A stretch of 64,000 nucleotides of DNA from Frigoriflavimonas asaccharolytica (GTDB taxonomy: Bacteria > Bacteroidota > Bacteroidia > Flavobacteriales > Weeksellaceae): positions 1 through 64,000 of the forward strand of contig NZ_JABSNO010000013.1 of assembly GCF_013294015.1 (NCBI RefSeq), given 5' to 3'. The position numbers and the translations under genes are program-made. How positions within the stretch are numbered: position 1 is the stretch's first letter; each line of letters begins with the position of its first letter. The notes under the pieces were generated by a model. It was not told the origin of the DNA. It saw only the letters and a program-made list of their open reading frames with translations, and searched no databases. Shown here piece after piece: positions 52,080 through 62,051 of this stretch.

Positions 52080-52152
52080 GTTTAATAATTGTAATATGCA
52101 AAATTACGGATTTACAATGGAAAAAGGTTTTAATTCTATATGAACAAAACGT

Positions 52153-52160
52153 TATTTTTG
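52153..52160 (+). promoter_or_regulatory. -7 box TATTTTTG before the PAP2 gene
   Basis: An exact -7 match 22 nt before the ATG at 52183; no TTTG is seen at the usual distance. Confidence 0.45.
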
Positions 52161-52182
52161 CAAAAGAAAATTTTTCTTTTCA

Positions 52183-52854
52183 ATGAAAAAAATTGGGTAC
52201 TTTTTAAAAAACTATTATTTAAATAAATCTATTTACTTATTAATTTCTGTAGCTTTATTTTTTATTTCCTTGTGGATTATATTTCTGATTACAGATGAGA
52301 TCGTTCTAGAAAAAGAAACTTACTTTGATGAGACAATTTTTTCATTATTTAAAAATTTTATCCGAAATGAAAGATTGGATAAAATTGTTCAAACAATTAC
52401 CAATTTATCTTCCCCAACTTTTATTAAGTTCTTCTTTCCAGCATTGGTATTGCTATTATTTATAATTAAACAGAAAAAGAAAGCAATATTTCTGTTTATT
52501 TCTGGAATTGGAGGCATTATATTATTAGTAGTTTTAAAAAATATATTTGCGCGAGCAAGACCTCCCTATCCTTTATTATTTTCAGAAGATGGTTTTAGTT
52601 TTCCTAGTGGACATGCTACTTTTAGCTTCGTTTTTTATGGCGCAATTGCTTATTTAATTTGGCTAACCCAACTTCCGAAATTTTTGAAACTAACACTGAT
52701 CACTTTGATAGTTTCACTTTCTATCGCTATTGGTATCAGTAGAATTTATCTACGTGTACACTATCCAAGTGATGTTTTAGCAGGATTTTGCTTGGGTTAC
52801 AGTTGGCTATTGATGATGATTTATATCTATAGAAAGTGGTTTCCTTTAAATTAA
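52183..52854 (+). CDS. PAP2-family phosphatase
   Basis: The protein has 223 residues and about six membrane helices. The three phosphatase motifs are present: KNIFARARPPYP, FPSGHATFS and SRIYLRVHYPSDVLAG (catalytic histidines in motifs 2 and 3). Likely substrates are phosphatidate or undecaprenyl pyrophosphate. It is a single gene. Confidence 0.92.
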   Translation: MKKIGYFLKNYYLNKSIYLLISVALFFISLWIIFLITDEIVLEKETYFDETIFSLFKNFIRNERLDKIVQTITNLSSPTFIKFFFPALVLLLFIIKQKKKAIFLFISGIGGIILLVVLKNIFARARPPYPLLFSEDGFSFPSGHATFSFVFYGAIAYLIWLTQLPKFLKLTLITLIVSLSIAIGISRIYLRVHYPSDVLAGFCLGYSWLLMMIYIYRKWFPLN

Positions 52855-52941
52855 AATTCTTTTTTTGAGAAATAAATGATTTTTTAACTAAAATTTTTCT
52901 ATTTATTACAAAATATTTACCTTTACAAAATATACAACTTT

Positions 52942-54069
52942 ATGAACGACAACCTAAAAATGATTGCTGAAACAGCAAGAGATTTTGCAGAGAAAAAAAT
53001 AAGACCAAACATAATGGAATGGGACGAAAGTCAAACTTTCCCAAAAGATTTATTTCATGAATTAGGTGAAATGGGTTTCATGGGTATCGTAATTCCAGAA
53101 GAATATGGTGGTTCTGGCCTTGGTTACCATGAATACGTAACTATATTAGACGAAATATCGCAAGTAGATCCTTCGATCGGATTATCAGTTGCAGCACATA
53201 ATTCTTTATGCACCAATCATATATATGAATTTGGAAACGAAGAGCAAAGACAAAGATGGTTGCCACAATTGGCTTCTGGAAAAGTTATCGGAGCATGGGG
53301 TCTTACGGAGCACAACACAGGATCTGATTCTGGTGGTATGAGTACTACCGCTGTAAAAGATGGCGACGATTGGATTATCAATGGCGCAAAAAACTTTATT
53401 ACGCATGCAATCTCTGGAGATATTGCTGTTGTAATGACGAGAACAGGTGAAGTTGGAGCAAAAAACAATTCCACTGCTTTTGTAATTGAAAAAGGAACAG
53501 CTGGTTTTACATCTGGAAAAAAGGAAAATAAACTGGGAATGAGAGCTTCTGAAACTGCAGAATTAATTTTTGATAATGTAAGAGTTTCCGATGCAAACAG
53601 ACTAGGAGAAGTTGGTTCTGGTTTCAAACAAGCCATGAAGATATTAGATGGTGGTAGAATTTCTATAGCTGCACTATCTTTAGGAACTGCAAGAGGTGCA
53701 TACAAAGCAGCTTTGCAATATTCAAAGGAAAGAAAACAGTTTGGAAAAGCTATTAATGAATTTCAAGCAGTGAATTTTATGTTAGCAGATATGGCAACAG
53801 AAATTTCTGCGGCAGAATTATTAATTCAAAAAGCTTCTAATCTAAAAAATGCTAAAGAAAAAATGACTGTAGAAGGTGCAATGGCGAAATTATATGCATC
53901 CGAAGCTTGTGTAAGAATTAGTAATAATGCTATTCAAATTTTTGGAGGCTACGGTTACACGAAAGATTTTCCAGTAGAGAAATTCTACAGAGATTCTAAA
54001 TTATGTACCATAGGAGAAGGAACTTCAGAAATCCAAAGATTGGTAATTGGTAGAGAAATTTCTAGATAA
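52942..54069 (+). CDS. Acyl-CoA dehydrogenase
   Basis: This 375-residue flavoenzyme begins fatty acid or branched-chain acyl-CoA oxidation by alpha,beta-dehydrogenation. Blocks are GAWGLTEHNTGSDSGG (FAD/substrate), QFGKAINEFQAVNFMLADM and QIFGGYGYTKDFPVEKFYRD. The catalytic glutamate lies in GEGTSEIQR near the C-terminus. The length is standard. The exact chain-length preference cannot be judged. Confidence 0.93.
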   Translation: MNDNLKMIAETARDFAEKKIRPNIMEWDESQTFPKDLFHELGEMGFMGIVIPEEYGGSGLGYHEYVTILDEISQVDPSIGLSVAAHNSLCTNHIYEFGNEEQRQRWLPQLASGKVIGAWGLTEHNTGSDSGGMSTTAVKDGDDWIINGAKNFITHAISGDIAVVMTRTGEVGAKNNSTAFVIEKGTAGFTSGKKENKLGMRASETAELIFDNVRVSDANRLGEVGSGFKQAMKILDGGRISIAALSLGTARGAYKAALQYSKERKQFGKAINEFQAVNFMLADMATEISAAELLIQKASNLKNAKEKMTVEGAMAKLYASEACVRISNNAIQIFGGYGYTKDFPVEKFYRDSKLCTIGEGTSEIQRLVIGREISR

Positions 54070-54092
54070 TTATTTTTCTTATTTAAATTACA

Positions 54093-54121
54093 AACCGATT
54101 CAAAAATGAGTCGGTTTTTTT
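54093..54121 (+). terminator. Terminator after the acyl-CoA dehydrogenase
   Basis: AACCGATTC pairs with GAGTCGGTT (one G-T pair) and is followed by a T tract. Confidence 0.85.
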
Positions 54122-54205
54122 ATTCATTCATCTCAAAAATATAGTGAAATACGATAGTTTTAACATAATTGCAAAAAGGTTTAAAATTTGATAATAAAAA
54201 AGTTT

Positions 54206-54232
54206 TTTGTTTCATAATAATTCATACATTTG
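54206..54232 (+). promoter_or_regulatory. Promoter candidate TTTG-N15-TACATTTG
   Basis: The -7 box at 54225-54232 is exact. The TTTG at 54206-54209 is closer than usual (15 nt). It precedes the metalloprotease gene by about 50 nt. Confidence 0.45.
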
Positions 54233-54282
54233 ATTCCCTTAATAAGGAATAAAAAATAACGAATTTTAAAATCTTAAACAAA

Positions 54283-57201
54283 ATGAAAACAAAACTATTA
54301 TCGATCGCCTTTATGGCTGTTACCGGTTTTTCCTTTGGTCAAGCCGGTTCTTTGTGGACTAATACTGCAAGAAATGCAGGAACGAAAGTTTTAGAAAATA
54401 AACTTTCTATTAACAATCCCCAGTTATATTCCTTAAATATTGATGGTCTAAAATCTGCACTAGAAAATGCACCCAAAAAATTAGGAAAAAACGAAAAATC
54501 TCAAAATATTATCCCTTTTCCAACGGCTAATAATACAATGGAAAATTTTAAAGTTTCAGAGTTATCTAATTTTGATCCAGCTTTAGCAGCAAAGTATCCA
54601 GAAATTAAATCATATGTTGGTCAAAGTTTAGAAAATCCTACAAATATTATTTATTTCAGCGTTTCTCCATTAGGATTATCTTCTATGGAAATTAGCGCTG
54701 ATGATTCCGCTGTTTTTATAGAACCGTACACAAAGGACAATTCAACTTATATTGTTTACAAAAAATCTGATAAAACATCAAGTTTAAGTAAATTTGAATG
54801 TGCTACTATTGATGATGCTAAATCTCAAATAGTAAGTAATATGACTGCAAGACCAAATGCTGATGATGCAAAATTGAGAACTTTCCGTTTAGCAATGTCT
54901 GTAACAGGTGAATATACTGCCTATTTTGGAGGAACAAAAGCCTTGGCATTAGCAGCAATTAACAATACAATGACAAGAGTTAATGCTATTTTCGAAAAAG
55001 ATTTTTCTGCTCGAATGGTATTAATTGCAAATAATGATGCGGTAATTTATACAAGCGCATCCTCTGATCCCTACTCAGCTTCAAGCAGCATGGCTAATTG
55101 GAATTCTCAATTACAATCAACCTTAACTTCTGTAATTGGAGAAGCAAATTATGATGTTGGGCATCTATTTGGCGCATCTGGTGGTGGCGGAAATGCTGGT
55201 TGTATTGGTTGCGTTTGCGTAAATGGAAGCAAAGGAAGTGGATACACTTCTCCTTCAGATGGTGTACCAAGTGGTGATAATTTTGATGTAGATTATGTAG
55301 CGCATGAATTGGGACATCAATTTGGAGCTAATCATACATTTTCAATGAGCAATGAAGGAACTGGTGTAAATATGGAGCCAGGTTCTGGATCAACTATAAT
55401 GGGTTACGCTGGAATTACTAGTCAAGATATTCAAGCACATTCTGATGCTTATTTCCACGCTGTTAGTATCCAACAAGTAACAGATAATATTAAAACTAAA
55501 ACATGTCCGACATCTACAAATACTGGCAATTCAATTCCAACTGCTAACGCTGGTTTAGATTTTACCATTCCTAAAAGTACTCCATTTATGTTAACAGGAG
55601 TTGGAACAGATGCTAATGGTGACGTTTTAACTTACAATTGGGAACAATTGGATAATGCTTCTAGTTCGCAAACAGGAGCAAGTTCAGCAGCTACTGCTAC
55701 TAAGACTTCTGGTCCAACTTTCAGATCTTATCTATCCACAACAACTCCAACAAGGTACTTCCCTAACATGTCGAGAGTTTTGGCCGGTGCTACTACAACA
55801 TCAGGTTCAGAAATAGTGGTTGAAGCTTTGCCATCTGTTGCAAGAAATTTAAATTTCAGATTTACAGTTCGAGATAATAGACCTTCTGGATCTGCAAATA
55901 ATTCTGACGATGCCATAATTACTGTAAATTCTACAGCAGGACCTTTCGCAGTTACATCGCAAGCAACCAGCACTTCTTACACGGGTGGTTCTTCACAAAC
56001 GATTACTTGGAATATAGCTGGAACAACTGCAAATAGTATCAATGCTGCGAATGTTGATATTTTATGGTCAAACAATAATGGAAATTCTTGGACTACATTA
56101 TTAGCAGCAACACCTAATGATGGTTCGCAAGCGGTTACTATTCCAAATGCTACAACTTCTACTGGTAGAATTATGGTAAAAGGAAGTAATCATATTTTCT
56201 TTAATGTAAATACAGCAAATATTACTGTTTCCGCGGGTTCAAGTGATACCATCGCTCCTACTGCGCCAACTCTATCTGCTTCTGGTACAACTACAAATTC
56301 TACCAATCTATCTTGGAGTGGAGCAACAGATAATGTAGGAGTTAATGGATATAACGTATATCAAAATACTGCACTTTTGGGATCTACAAGTTCAACAAGT
56401 TATTCTGTTTCAGGACTTTCAGCTGCAACTAATTATTCATTTACAGTAAAAGCGAAAGATGCTGCAGGAAATATTTCAGCTTCAAGTAACACAGTTTCCG
56501 TAACTACACTTTCAAATGCTGTAAACTATTGTACTTCTTCAGCTACAAACACTTCTGATGAAAGAATAGGAAATGTAAAATTTAATACCATCAACAATAG
56601 TTCTACTGGCACTTCTGGATATGAGAATTTCACTTCAATATCAACAAATATCACAAGAGGAACAAATTATACATTATCTATTACTCCAACTTGGAGTTCT
56701 ACAAAATACAATGAAGCCTACGCAGTATATATTGATTACAATGGAAATGGATTATTTACAGATTCTGGCGAAACAGTTTGGACCAAAGCTGCATCTACTA
56801 CAACTCCAGTAACAGGCTCAGTTACAATTCCTGCTTCTGCCAAATTAGGCGCAACAAGAATGAGAGTTATAATGCAGTACAATGTAGTTCCAACTACACC
56901 GTGCGGAACTTTCACCTATGGACAAGTGGAAGATTATACAGTAAATATCAACTCTGCTGCAAGAGAATCTATTGGTGTAGAAAATATGGTTCAAGATTTC
57001 ACTATTTATCCAAACCCTGTAAAAGGCAATATTCTGTATATTAAAAATAATGAATCAAAAGATTTTAATATCTTCGATATGACTGGGAAATTGATTAGTT
57101 CCGGAGTTATTACTGAGCAACAAATAAATATTGATAGACTTTCCGCAGGTGTTTATCTTATTCAAATTGGAAAAACATCAAAGAGATTTATCAAACAATA
57201 A
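54283..57201 (+). CDS. T9SS-secreted reprolysin-like zinc metalloprotease
   Basis: The protein has 972 residues: signal peptide 1-20, pro-region to about 190, and an M12B-like zincin domain at about 198-408 with the zinc motif His341-Glu342-x2-His345-x5-His351 (HELGHQFGANH) and Met-turn Met373 (IMGYAG). Beta-rich modules follow, then a fibronectin type III domain at about 660-745, a GEVED domain at about 750-890 (YAVYIDYNGNGLFTDSGE) and a T9SS sorting domain at about 900-972. It is probably an extracellular protease for protein degradation. Confidence 0.93.
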   Translation: MKTKLLSIAFMAVTGFSFGQAGSLWTNTARNAGTKVLENKLSINNPQLYSLNIDGLKSALENAPKKLGKNEKSQNIIPFPTANNTMENFKVSELSNFDPALAAKYPEIKSYVGQSLENPTNIIYFSVSPLGLSSMEISADDSAVFIEPYTKDNSTYIVYKKSDKTSSLSKFECATIDDAKSQIVSNMTARPNADDAKLRTFRLAMSVTGEYTAYFGGTKALALAAINNTMTRVNAIFEKDFSARMVLIANNDAVIYTSASSDPYSASSSMANWNSQLQSTLTSVIGEANYDVGHLFGASGGGGNAGCIGCVCVNGSKGSGYTSPSDGVPSGDNFDVDYVAHELGHQFGANHTFSMSNEGTGVNMEPGSGSTIMGYAGITSQDIQAHSDAYFHAVSIQQVTDNIKTKTCPTSTNTGNSIPTANAGLDFTIPKSTPFMLTGVGTDANGDVLTYNWEQLDNASSSQTGASSAATATKTSGPTFRSYLSTTTPTRYFPNMSRVLAGATTTSGSEIVVEALPSVARNLNFRFTVRDNRPSGSANNSDDAIITVNSTAGPFAVTSQATSTSYTGGSSQTITWNIAGTTANSINAANVDILWSNNNGNSWTTLLAATPNDGSQAVTIPNATTSTGRIMVKGSNHIFFNVNTANITVSAGSSDTIAPTAPTLSASGTTTNSTNLSWSGATDNVGVNGYNVYQNTALLGSTSSTSYSVSGLSAATNYSFTVKAKDAAGNISASSNTVSVTTLSNAVNYCTSSATNTSDERIGNVKFNTINNSSTGTSGYENFTSISTNITRGTNYTLSITPTWSSTKYNEAYAVYIDYNGNGLFTDSGETVWTKAASTTTPVTGSVTIPASAKLGATRMRVIMQYNVVPTTPCGTFTYGQVEDYTVNINSAARESIGVENMVQDFTIYPNPVKGNILYIKNNESKDFNIFDMTGKLISSGVITEQQINIDRLSAGVYLIQIGKTSKRFIKQ

Positions 57202-57222
57202 AAAGTACTTTATTAAATTATC

Positions 57223-57255
57223 AAAAAACCGTTTCTTTTTAAGGAGCGGTTTTTG
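57223..57255 (+). terminator. Terminator after the metalloprotease
   Basis: AAAAACCG pairs with CGGTTTTT, followed by TTTG; it overlaps the -33 box of the next promoter. Confidence 0.8.
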
Positions 57256-57281
57256 TTTATAGGTTTGAATGTTTATATTTG
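57252..57281 (+). promoter_or_regulatory. Promoter TTTG-N18-TATATTTG
   Basis: TTTG at 57252-57255 and an exact -7 box at 57274-57281. Its position supports translation from the ATG at 57298 and not from an upstream ATG at 57253. Confidence 0.65.
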
Positions 57282-57297
57282 TCTAATATTAAGAATA

Positions 57298-57768
57298 ATG
57301 ATGCAAAAAATAGATCCACTCAATCAAGTGGCAGAATTTCATAAAACTTTCAAAGCTCCAATTTTAGAAAATCCCGAAATTCCATCAGCAGAAAGATGCG
57401 AATTAAGAGTTTCTCTTCTTCAAGAAGAATTAGACGAATTAAAAACAGCGATAGCTGATAACGACTTGGTAGAAATTGCAGATGCATTGTGCGATTTGCA
57501 ATATGTTTTGAGCGGGGCAGTTTTAGAATTCGGTTTAGGAGAAAAATTTCCAGATTTATTTAATGAAGTTCAAAGATCAAATATGTCTAAAGCTTGCGAA
57601 ACAGAATTACAAGCGCAAGAAACTGTGGCACATTATTTGGAAAAAGGTGAAGAGGCTTTTTACGAAAAATCTGGTGAGAAGTATAATGTTCATAGAACTT
57701 CTGATCATAAAGTCTTAAAAAATAAATATTATTCTGCAGCGGATTTGAAAACAATATTAAATAAATAA
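57298..57768 (+). CDS. MazG-like nucleotide pyrophosphohydrolase
   Basis: The protein has 156 residues from the ATG at 57298 (a second ATG follows at once). It has the all-alpha NTP pyrophosphohydrolase pattern: LQEELDELKTAI and EIADALCDLQYVL supply the metal-binding acidic residues. Enzymes of this type hydrolyse NTPs or related nucleotides to monophosphate and pyrophosphate; the substrate is not predictable. An ORF extension to 57253 would start inside the terminator and is rejected. Confidence 0.85.
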   Translation: MMQKIDPLNQVAEFHKTFKAPILENPEIPSAERCELRVSLLQEELDELKTAIADNDLVEIADALCDLQYVLSGAVLEFGLGEKFPDLFNEVQRSNMSKACETELQAQETVAHYLEKGEEAFYEKSGEKYNVHRTSDHKVLKNKYYSAADLKTILNK

Positions 57769-57849
57769 CATTGTAAGGCTGCAATCTACTATTTACATAG
57801 AAACTTCCATAAGGCGTGGTGATTCTATGATGTAAATCAAAATTTAATT

Positions 57850-58410
57850 ATGAAAAAATATATTACAAAATTAATCTTAGCGTCTGGTTTATTGATGATC
57901 ACGCAATCTTGCGAAGCACAGAAAGTGGTAGTAAATAGAGAAGTAGAAACTACATCAGATGGGAAGATGCTACTCGGAACTCAAACAGTTTCTCAGTTTG
58001 AAAAAGCACCTTACGATTCTTGGTACAAACAAGGAAAAGAAGAATATCAAATCAACGCAGAGGCAATTGAAGGTTTGAAAAAACAAAAATTTAAAACTTA
58101 TGCCATCACCGTTTTTTTAGGAACATGGTGCGAAGATAGCCATAGAGATTTTCCAAGATTTATGAAAATTGTGGAAGCAACAGGTTTTCCAGAAGATAAA
58201 TTAACGATAATTACTGTTAATAGAAAGAAAGAATCTCCAGATGGTGAAGAAGCACAATTAAATATTCAAAGAGTTCCAACATTTATCGTAAGCAGATATG
58301 GAAAAGAAATAGGAAGAATTATAGAATTTCCAACATCTGGCTATTTAGAAAAAGATCTTTTAGAAATATTAAAAAAAGATGATTCTTCTATAAAAGATAT
58401 TTTTAAATAA
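57850..58410 (+). CDS. Thioredoxin-like exported protein (WCxxS type)
   Basis: The protein has 186 residues. A signal region ends near Cys21 (TQSC, a possible lipid-attachment site) or at AQ (23-24). A thioredoxin fold covers about 80-180 with the active site WCEDS, where Cys94 is kept but the second cysteine is Ser97; the cis-proline is Pro143 (RVPTF). A single-cysteine site suggests isomerase, glutathione-like or binding roles rather than full disulfide reduction. The DUF4230 gene follows after 7 nt. Confidence 0.82.
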   Translation: MKKYITKLILASGLLMITQSCEAQKVVVNREVETTSDGKMLLGTQTVSQFEKAPYDSWYKQGKEEYQINAEAIEGLKKQKFKTYAITVFLGTWCEDSHRDFPRFMKIVEATGFPEDKLTIITVNRKKESPDGEEAQLNIQRVPTFIVSRYGKEIGRIIEFPTSGYLEKDLLEILKKDDSSIKDIFK

Positions 58411-58417
58411 AATTTTG

Positions 58418-59020
58418 ATGGATAAGAAATCGATTATTTTTTTACTTTCTGGCGCTATCATTGTTCTTTTAATCTTGTTTGGTATCAACAAATGCAGTTC
58501 CATTAGCCAAGAAAAATCTACCAGCTACAATTATTTGCTTACAAACCAGATAACAAAAATGAATAAAATGGTGGTTGTAGAACAAGATTTTTCTAGCATC
58601 CAAAAAACCAAATTATCTTTTGAAATACTAGGAAAAAAAATCTCTGATAATGAAATCGTTACCCTCACAAATACCAATGCTCAGGTTTCTTATGATTTGA
58701 AAAAGATGAAATTGGAGGTAGATTCCATCAATAAAAAATTGATCATTAAAGAATTGCCTAATGCGGAAATAAAGATAAATCCTAATGTAGAAATACAATC
58801 AATGGACGATTCTTTCATCAATAGAATTGACGAAAATCAAATAAAAAAAGTGACAAAATCTGCAAAAGATGCCGCTGTAAAAAGAGTTGATCAAAATCAA
58901 TTGAGAAGTGAAGGGAGAAATCAATTAAAAGAAAACCTCAATCAGATATTTATTTTAGCAAAAGCACTAAAATATGAAATTGTAGATGAAACAGGACAAA
59001 TTGATACTACAAAATTATAA
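58418..59020 (+). CDS. DUF4230 family protein
   Basis: The protein has 200 residues from the ATG at 58418 (a TTG directly upstream is less likely). It has one N-terminal membrane helix at about 6-24, then a soluble domain with the DUF4230 pattern: beta strands (NAQVSYDLKKMKLEVDS; LIIKELPNAEIKINPN) and a C-terminal helical tail. The function is unknown. It sits in a small operon with the thioredoxin-like gene and the acidic protein that follows. Confidence 0.8.
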   Translation: MDKKSIIFLLSGAIIVLLILFGINKCSSISQEKSTSYNYLLTNQITKMNKMVVVEQDFSSIQKTKLSFEILGKKISDNEIVTLTNTNAQVSYDLKKMKLEVDSINKKLIIKELPNAEIKINPNVEIQSMDDSFINRIDENQIKKVTKSAKDAAVKRVDQNQLRSEGRNQLKENLNQIFILAKALKYEIVDETGQIDTTKL

Positions 59021-59029
59021 TTTAAAACA

Positions 59030-59221
59030 ATGAATACAGAAGATAAAAACCAAGAGTCTACCGAAAAAATTTCTGAAGCACAAAGACAAAAACAAAATCA
59101 AGATTTTGAAAATATTCCTGCAGCCTCTGAAAATCAAAATCCTCCGGATATTGACAAGAGCGATATAGAAAAATCTTCTGAGACAAATGAGGAAGGCAAA
59201 ATGGAAAACGAAGAAAAATAG
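59030..59221 (+). CDS. Small acidic hypothetical protein
   Basis: The protein has 63 residues, nearly all Glu, Asn, Gln, Ser, Lys and Asp, predicted disordered and without hydrophobic core or signal. It starts 9 nt after the DUF4230 stop in the same direction. No family is recognised, and a coding role is supported only by position and the open frame. Confidence 0.5.
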   Translation: MNTEDKNQESTEKISEAQRQKQNQDFENIPAASENQNPPDIDKSDIEKSSETNEEGKMENEEK

Positions 59222-59259
59222 TCTACAAACAGAATTCACTTACATCTTTTATTATCGTG

Positions 59260-59283
59260 AATTTCTTTCTAGTAAAAGAAATT
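59260..59283. promoter_or_regulatory. Hairpin upstream of the thrS -7 box
   Basis: AATTTCTTT (59260-59268) and AAAGAAATT (59275-59283) are perfectly inverted around six bases, ending 4 nt before the -7 box. It could be a weak terminator of the upstream operon or an operator. Confidence 0.35.
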
Positions 59284-59287
59284 TTCG

Positions 59288-59295
59288 TATTTTTG
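59288..59295 (+). promoter_or_regulatory. -7 box TATTTTTG for thrS
   Basis: An exact -7 match 23 nt before the ATG at 59319. The -33 region is taken up by the hairpin and has no TTTG. Confidence 0.5.
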
Positions 59296-59318
59296 CATAT
59301 TAATTTTTCAGTTCAATT

Positions 59319-61238
59319 ATGGTAAATATTACACTTCCTGATGGAAGCATCAAAAATTTTGAAAATCCAGTTACTCCGCATGACATTGCGCTTTCTATAA
59401 GCGAAGGTTTGGCGAGAAATACCATTTCTTCAATAGTAAATGGTACACAAGTAGAAACAACTACAACAATTGATAAAGATGCAACGGTACAATTACTAAC
59501 CTGGAATGATAGTTTGGGTAAGAAGGCTTTTTGGCATTCTTCTGCTCACCTTTTGGCACAAGCAATTTTAGCCTATTTTCCAGAAGCGAAATTAACCATC
59601 GGTCCAGCTATAGAAAATGGATTTTACTATGATGTAGATTTTGGTGAAGAAGTTCTTTCTGAAAAGGATTTTGAAAAGATTGAGAAGAAAATGCTAGAAA
59701 ATGCTAAAAAAAATAGCAGCTTTTCATTATACTCAGTGTCAAAAGAAGATGCACTTTCGGAATACAAAGACAATATATACAAGCAAGAATTAATTTCCAA
59801 TCTTCAAGATGGGGAAATCACTTTTTGCAAACATGATGATTTCACAGATCTTTGTAGAGGTGGTCATATTCCTTCTACAGGAATCGTGAAAGCTGTGAAA
59901 ATCTTAAATGCAGCAGGAGCATATTGGAGAGGTGATGAGAAGAATAAACAATTAACACGTGTTTATGCAATCTCTTTCCCAAAACAAAAAGATTTAACGG
60001 AATATTTAGAATTACTAGAAGAGGCAAAACGCCGTGATCATAGAAAATTAGGTAAGGAAATGGGTATTTTCGCTTTTTCTGAGAAAGTGGGAGCAGGATT
60101 GCCATTATGGTTGCCGAAAGGAACTATTTTAAGAAAAAAATTAGAAGATTTCTTATCAAAAGCTCAGAAAAAAGGTGGTTACGAATTTGTAATGACTCCA
60201 CATATTGCCAATGTAGAACTTTATAAGACTTCTGGACATTATGAAAAATATGGAGCAGATAGTTTTCAACCCATAAAAACTCCGCATGAAGGTGAAGAGT
60301 TCTTTCTAAAGCCAATGAACTGTCCGCACCACTGCGAAATATATAAAACATCGCAATGGAGCTATAGAGATTTACCAAAAAGATATGCAGAATTTGGAAC
60401 AGTTTATAGATATGAACAATCTGGCGAATTGCATGGATTAACGAGGGTGAGAGGTTTCACGCAAGATGATGCACACATTTTCTGTACTCCAGATCAATTG
60501 ATGGATGAATTCAAAAAAGTAATTGATTTAACGCTTTATGTTTTTAATTCCTTAGGTTTTTCAGATTTTACCACACAAATTTCTTTAAGAGATCCAGAAA
60601 ATAAGCAAAAATATATCGGTTCTGATGAAAATTGGGAGAAAGCTGAAAATGCAATTATCACTGCTGCAAATGAAAAAAATCTAAAAACTGTAATAGAATA
60701 CGGCGAAGCTGCATTCTACGGACCAAAGTTAGATTTTATGGTGAAAGATGCATTAGGAAGAAGTTGGCAATTAGGAACTATTCAAGTAGATTATAATTTG
60801 CCAGAAAGATTTGAATTGAATTATATTGGTAATGATGGTGAAAAGCACAGACCAGTGATGATCCATCGTGCACCATTTGGTTCTATGGAACGTTTTATTG
60901 CTATTTTAATAGAAAATACAGCTGGAGAATTTCCATTATGGTTGGCTCCAAATCCTTATATTCTATTGCCAATAAGTGAAAAATTTGCAGATTATGCAGA
61001 AAAAGTTTCTGAATTGCTAGAAAATAACGATATTAGCGGAGAAATAGATGCAAGAAACGAGAAGACGGGCAAGAAAATACGAGACGCAGAGATGAGCAAA
61101 TTTCCATTTATGTTGATTGTTGGTGAGAATGAAGCCGCGAATGGCACTGTTTCTGTAAGAAAACGTGGCGAGGGAGATTTAGGAGAGATGAAACTGGAAG
61201 ATTTTATTTCCATGTTTAAAAAAGAAGCAACTATCTAA
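59319..61238 (+). CDS. thrS: Threonine--tRNA ligase
   Basis: This 639-residue class II synthetase has an N-terminal TGS domain (1-62), an editing domain with [10 protein letters not shown] near 74-83 and LCRGGHIP, a catalytic core with KPMNCPHHC (three zinc/active-site residues) and a C-terminal anticodon-binding domain. All domains are complete. It is upstream of infC, rpmI and rplT, the common bacterial order. Confidence 0.96.
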   Translation: MVNITLPDGSIKNFENPVTPHDIALSISEGLARNTISSIVNGTQVETTTTIDKDATVQLLTWNDSLGKKAFWHSSAHLLAQAILAYFPEAKLTIGPAIENGFYYDVDFGEEVLSEKDFEKIEKKMLENAKKNSSFSLYSVSKEDALSEYKDNIYKQELISNLQDGEITFCKHDDFTDLCRGGHIPSTGIVKAVKILNAAGAYWRGDEKNKQLTRVYAISFPKQKDLTEYLELLEEAKRRDHRKLGKEMGIFAFSEKVGAGLPLWLPKGTILRKKLEDFLSKAQKKGGYEFVMTPHIANVELYKTSGHYEKYGADSFQPIKTPHEGEEFFLKPMNCPHHCEIYKTSQWSYRDLPKRYAEFGTVYRYEQSGELHGLTRVRGFTQDDAHIFCTPDQLMDEFKKVIDLTLYVFNSLGFSDFTTQISLRDPENKQKYIGSDENWEKAENAIITAANEKNLKTVIEYGEAAFYGPKLDFMVKDALGRSWQLGTIQVDYNLPERFELNYIGNDGEKHRPVMIHRAPFGSMERFIAILIENTAGEFPLWLAPNPYILLPISEKFADYAEKVSELLENNDISGEIDARNEKTGKKIRDAEMSKFPFMLIVGENEAANGTVSVRKRGEGDLGEMKLEDFISMFKKEATI

Positions 61239-61316
61239 AAAAAGACTAAATTTGCAAACGAAATAAAAAAGATTATATTATCTTTATAGAAAAATAACCA
61301 TTTAAAATATACTACA

Positions 61317-61886
61317 ATAGCACAGAAAAGATTTTACAACAGAAGAACTCCTAGACGTCAGGAAGATTTACACATGATCAATGACAAAATCCGCGCGAAT
61401 GAACTTCGTTTGGTAGGAGACAATATAGAAATAGGACCAGAACAAGGTGTATTTTCATTAGCGAAAGCGCAACAAATGGCAAAAGATCAAGAATTAGATC
61501 TTGTCGTTATTTCAGATAAAGCTGAACCTTTTGTTGCAAGAATTTTAGATTATAAAAAATTCTTGTACGAGCAAAAGAAGAAGACTAAAGAGCTGAAAGC
61601 GAAGCAGGTAAAGGTTGTGGTAAAAGAAATTCGTTTCGGTCCACAAACTGATGATCACGATTATGATTTTAAGAAGAAACACGCAGAAAAGTTTTTAGAA
61701 GAAGGTGCTAAGTTGAAGACTTACGTATTCTTTAAAGGTAGATCTATTGTTTTTAAAGATCAAGGGGAAATTCTTCTACTACGTCTTGCACAAGAATTGG
61801 AGCACGTGGGAAAAGTAGATTCTTTGCCAAAATTAGAAGGAAAAAGAATGATCATGATGATGAGCCCGAAGAAACCTGCAAAATAA
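61317..61886 (+). CDS. infC: Translation initiation factor IF-3 (probable AUA start)
   Basis: The protein has 189 residues if started at ATA 61317. The first ATG (61374) would drop an open, basic stretch [18 protein letters not shown] that resembles the normal IF-3 N-terminus; IF-3 proteins usually read ...RIN..IRA at the position where this ATG falls, so it is an internal codon. In E. coli infC starts with the rare AUU and is autoregulated. IF3-N covers about 20-90 and IF3-C ([20 protein letters not shown] onward) the rest. The exact start codon is inferred. Confidence 0.9.
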   Translation: MAQKRFYNRRTPRRQEDLHMINDKIRANELRLVGDNIEIGPEQGVFSLAKAQQMAKDQELDLVVISDKAEPFVARILDYKKFLYEQKKKTKELKAKQVKVVVKEIRFGPQTDDHDYDFKKKHAEKFLEEGAKLKTYVFFKGRSIVFKDQGEILLLRLAQELEHVGKVDSLPKLEGKRMIMMMSPKKPAK

Positions 61887-61913
61887 TTAATTGCAAACTT
61901 ACATTATAAATAG

Positions 61914-61935
61914 AACCACGAAAATTTTCGTGGTT
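61914..61935. terminator. Terminator after infC
   Basis: A perfect 22-bp palindrome with arms AACCACGAAAA / TTTTCGTGGTT, followed by TCTTATTTTA on the plus strand. Confidence 0.65.
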
Positions 61936-61977
61936 TCTTATTTTATCAAATAAATGAAATTAAATAGTATAAAAGTA

Positions 61978-62007
61978 TTGTCTACATCAATATTTATCGT
62001 ACTTTTG
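61978..62007 (+). promoter_or_regulatory. rpmI-rplT promoter TTG-N19-TACTTTTG
   Basis: TTG at 61978-61980 and an exact -7 box at 62000-62007, 45 nt before the L35 start; with the hairpin after infC it separates the ribosomal-protein genes from thrS-infC. Confidence 0.65.
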
Positions 62008-62051
62008 CACACTGTAATAGTTGATAACAAAACCTTTTAAAAAGCAGAAAA

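Noticed and set aside
57253-57297. Upstream start of the MazG-like gene at 57253
   Set aside because: It starts inside the previous gene's terminator and before the promoter's -7 box, so it could not be on the transcript.
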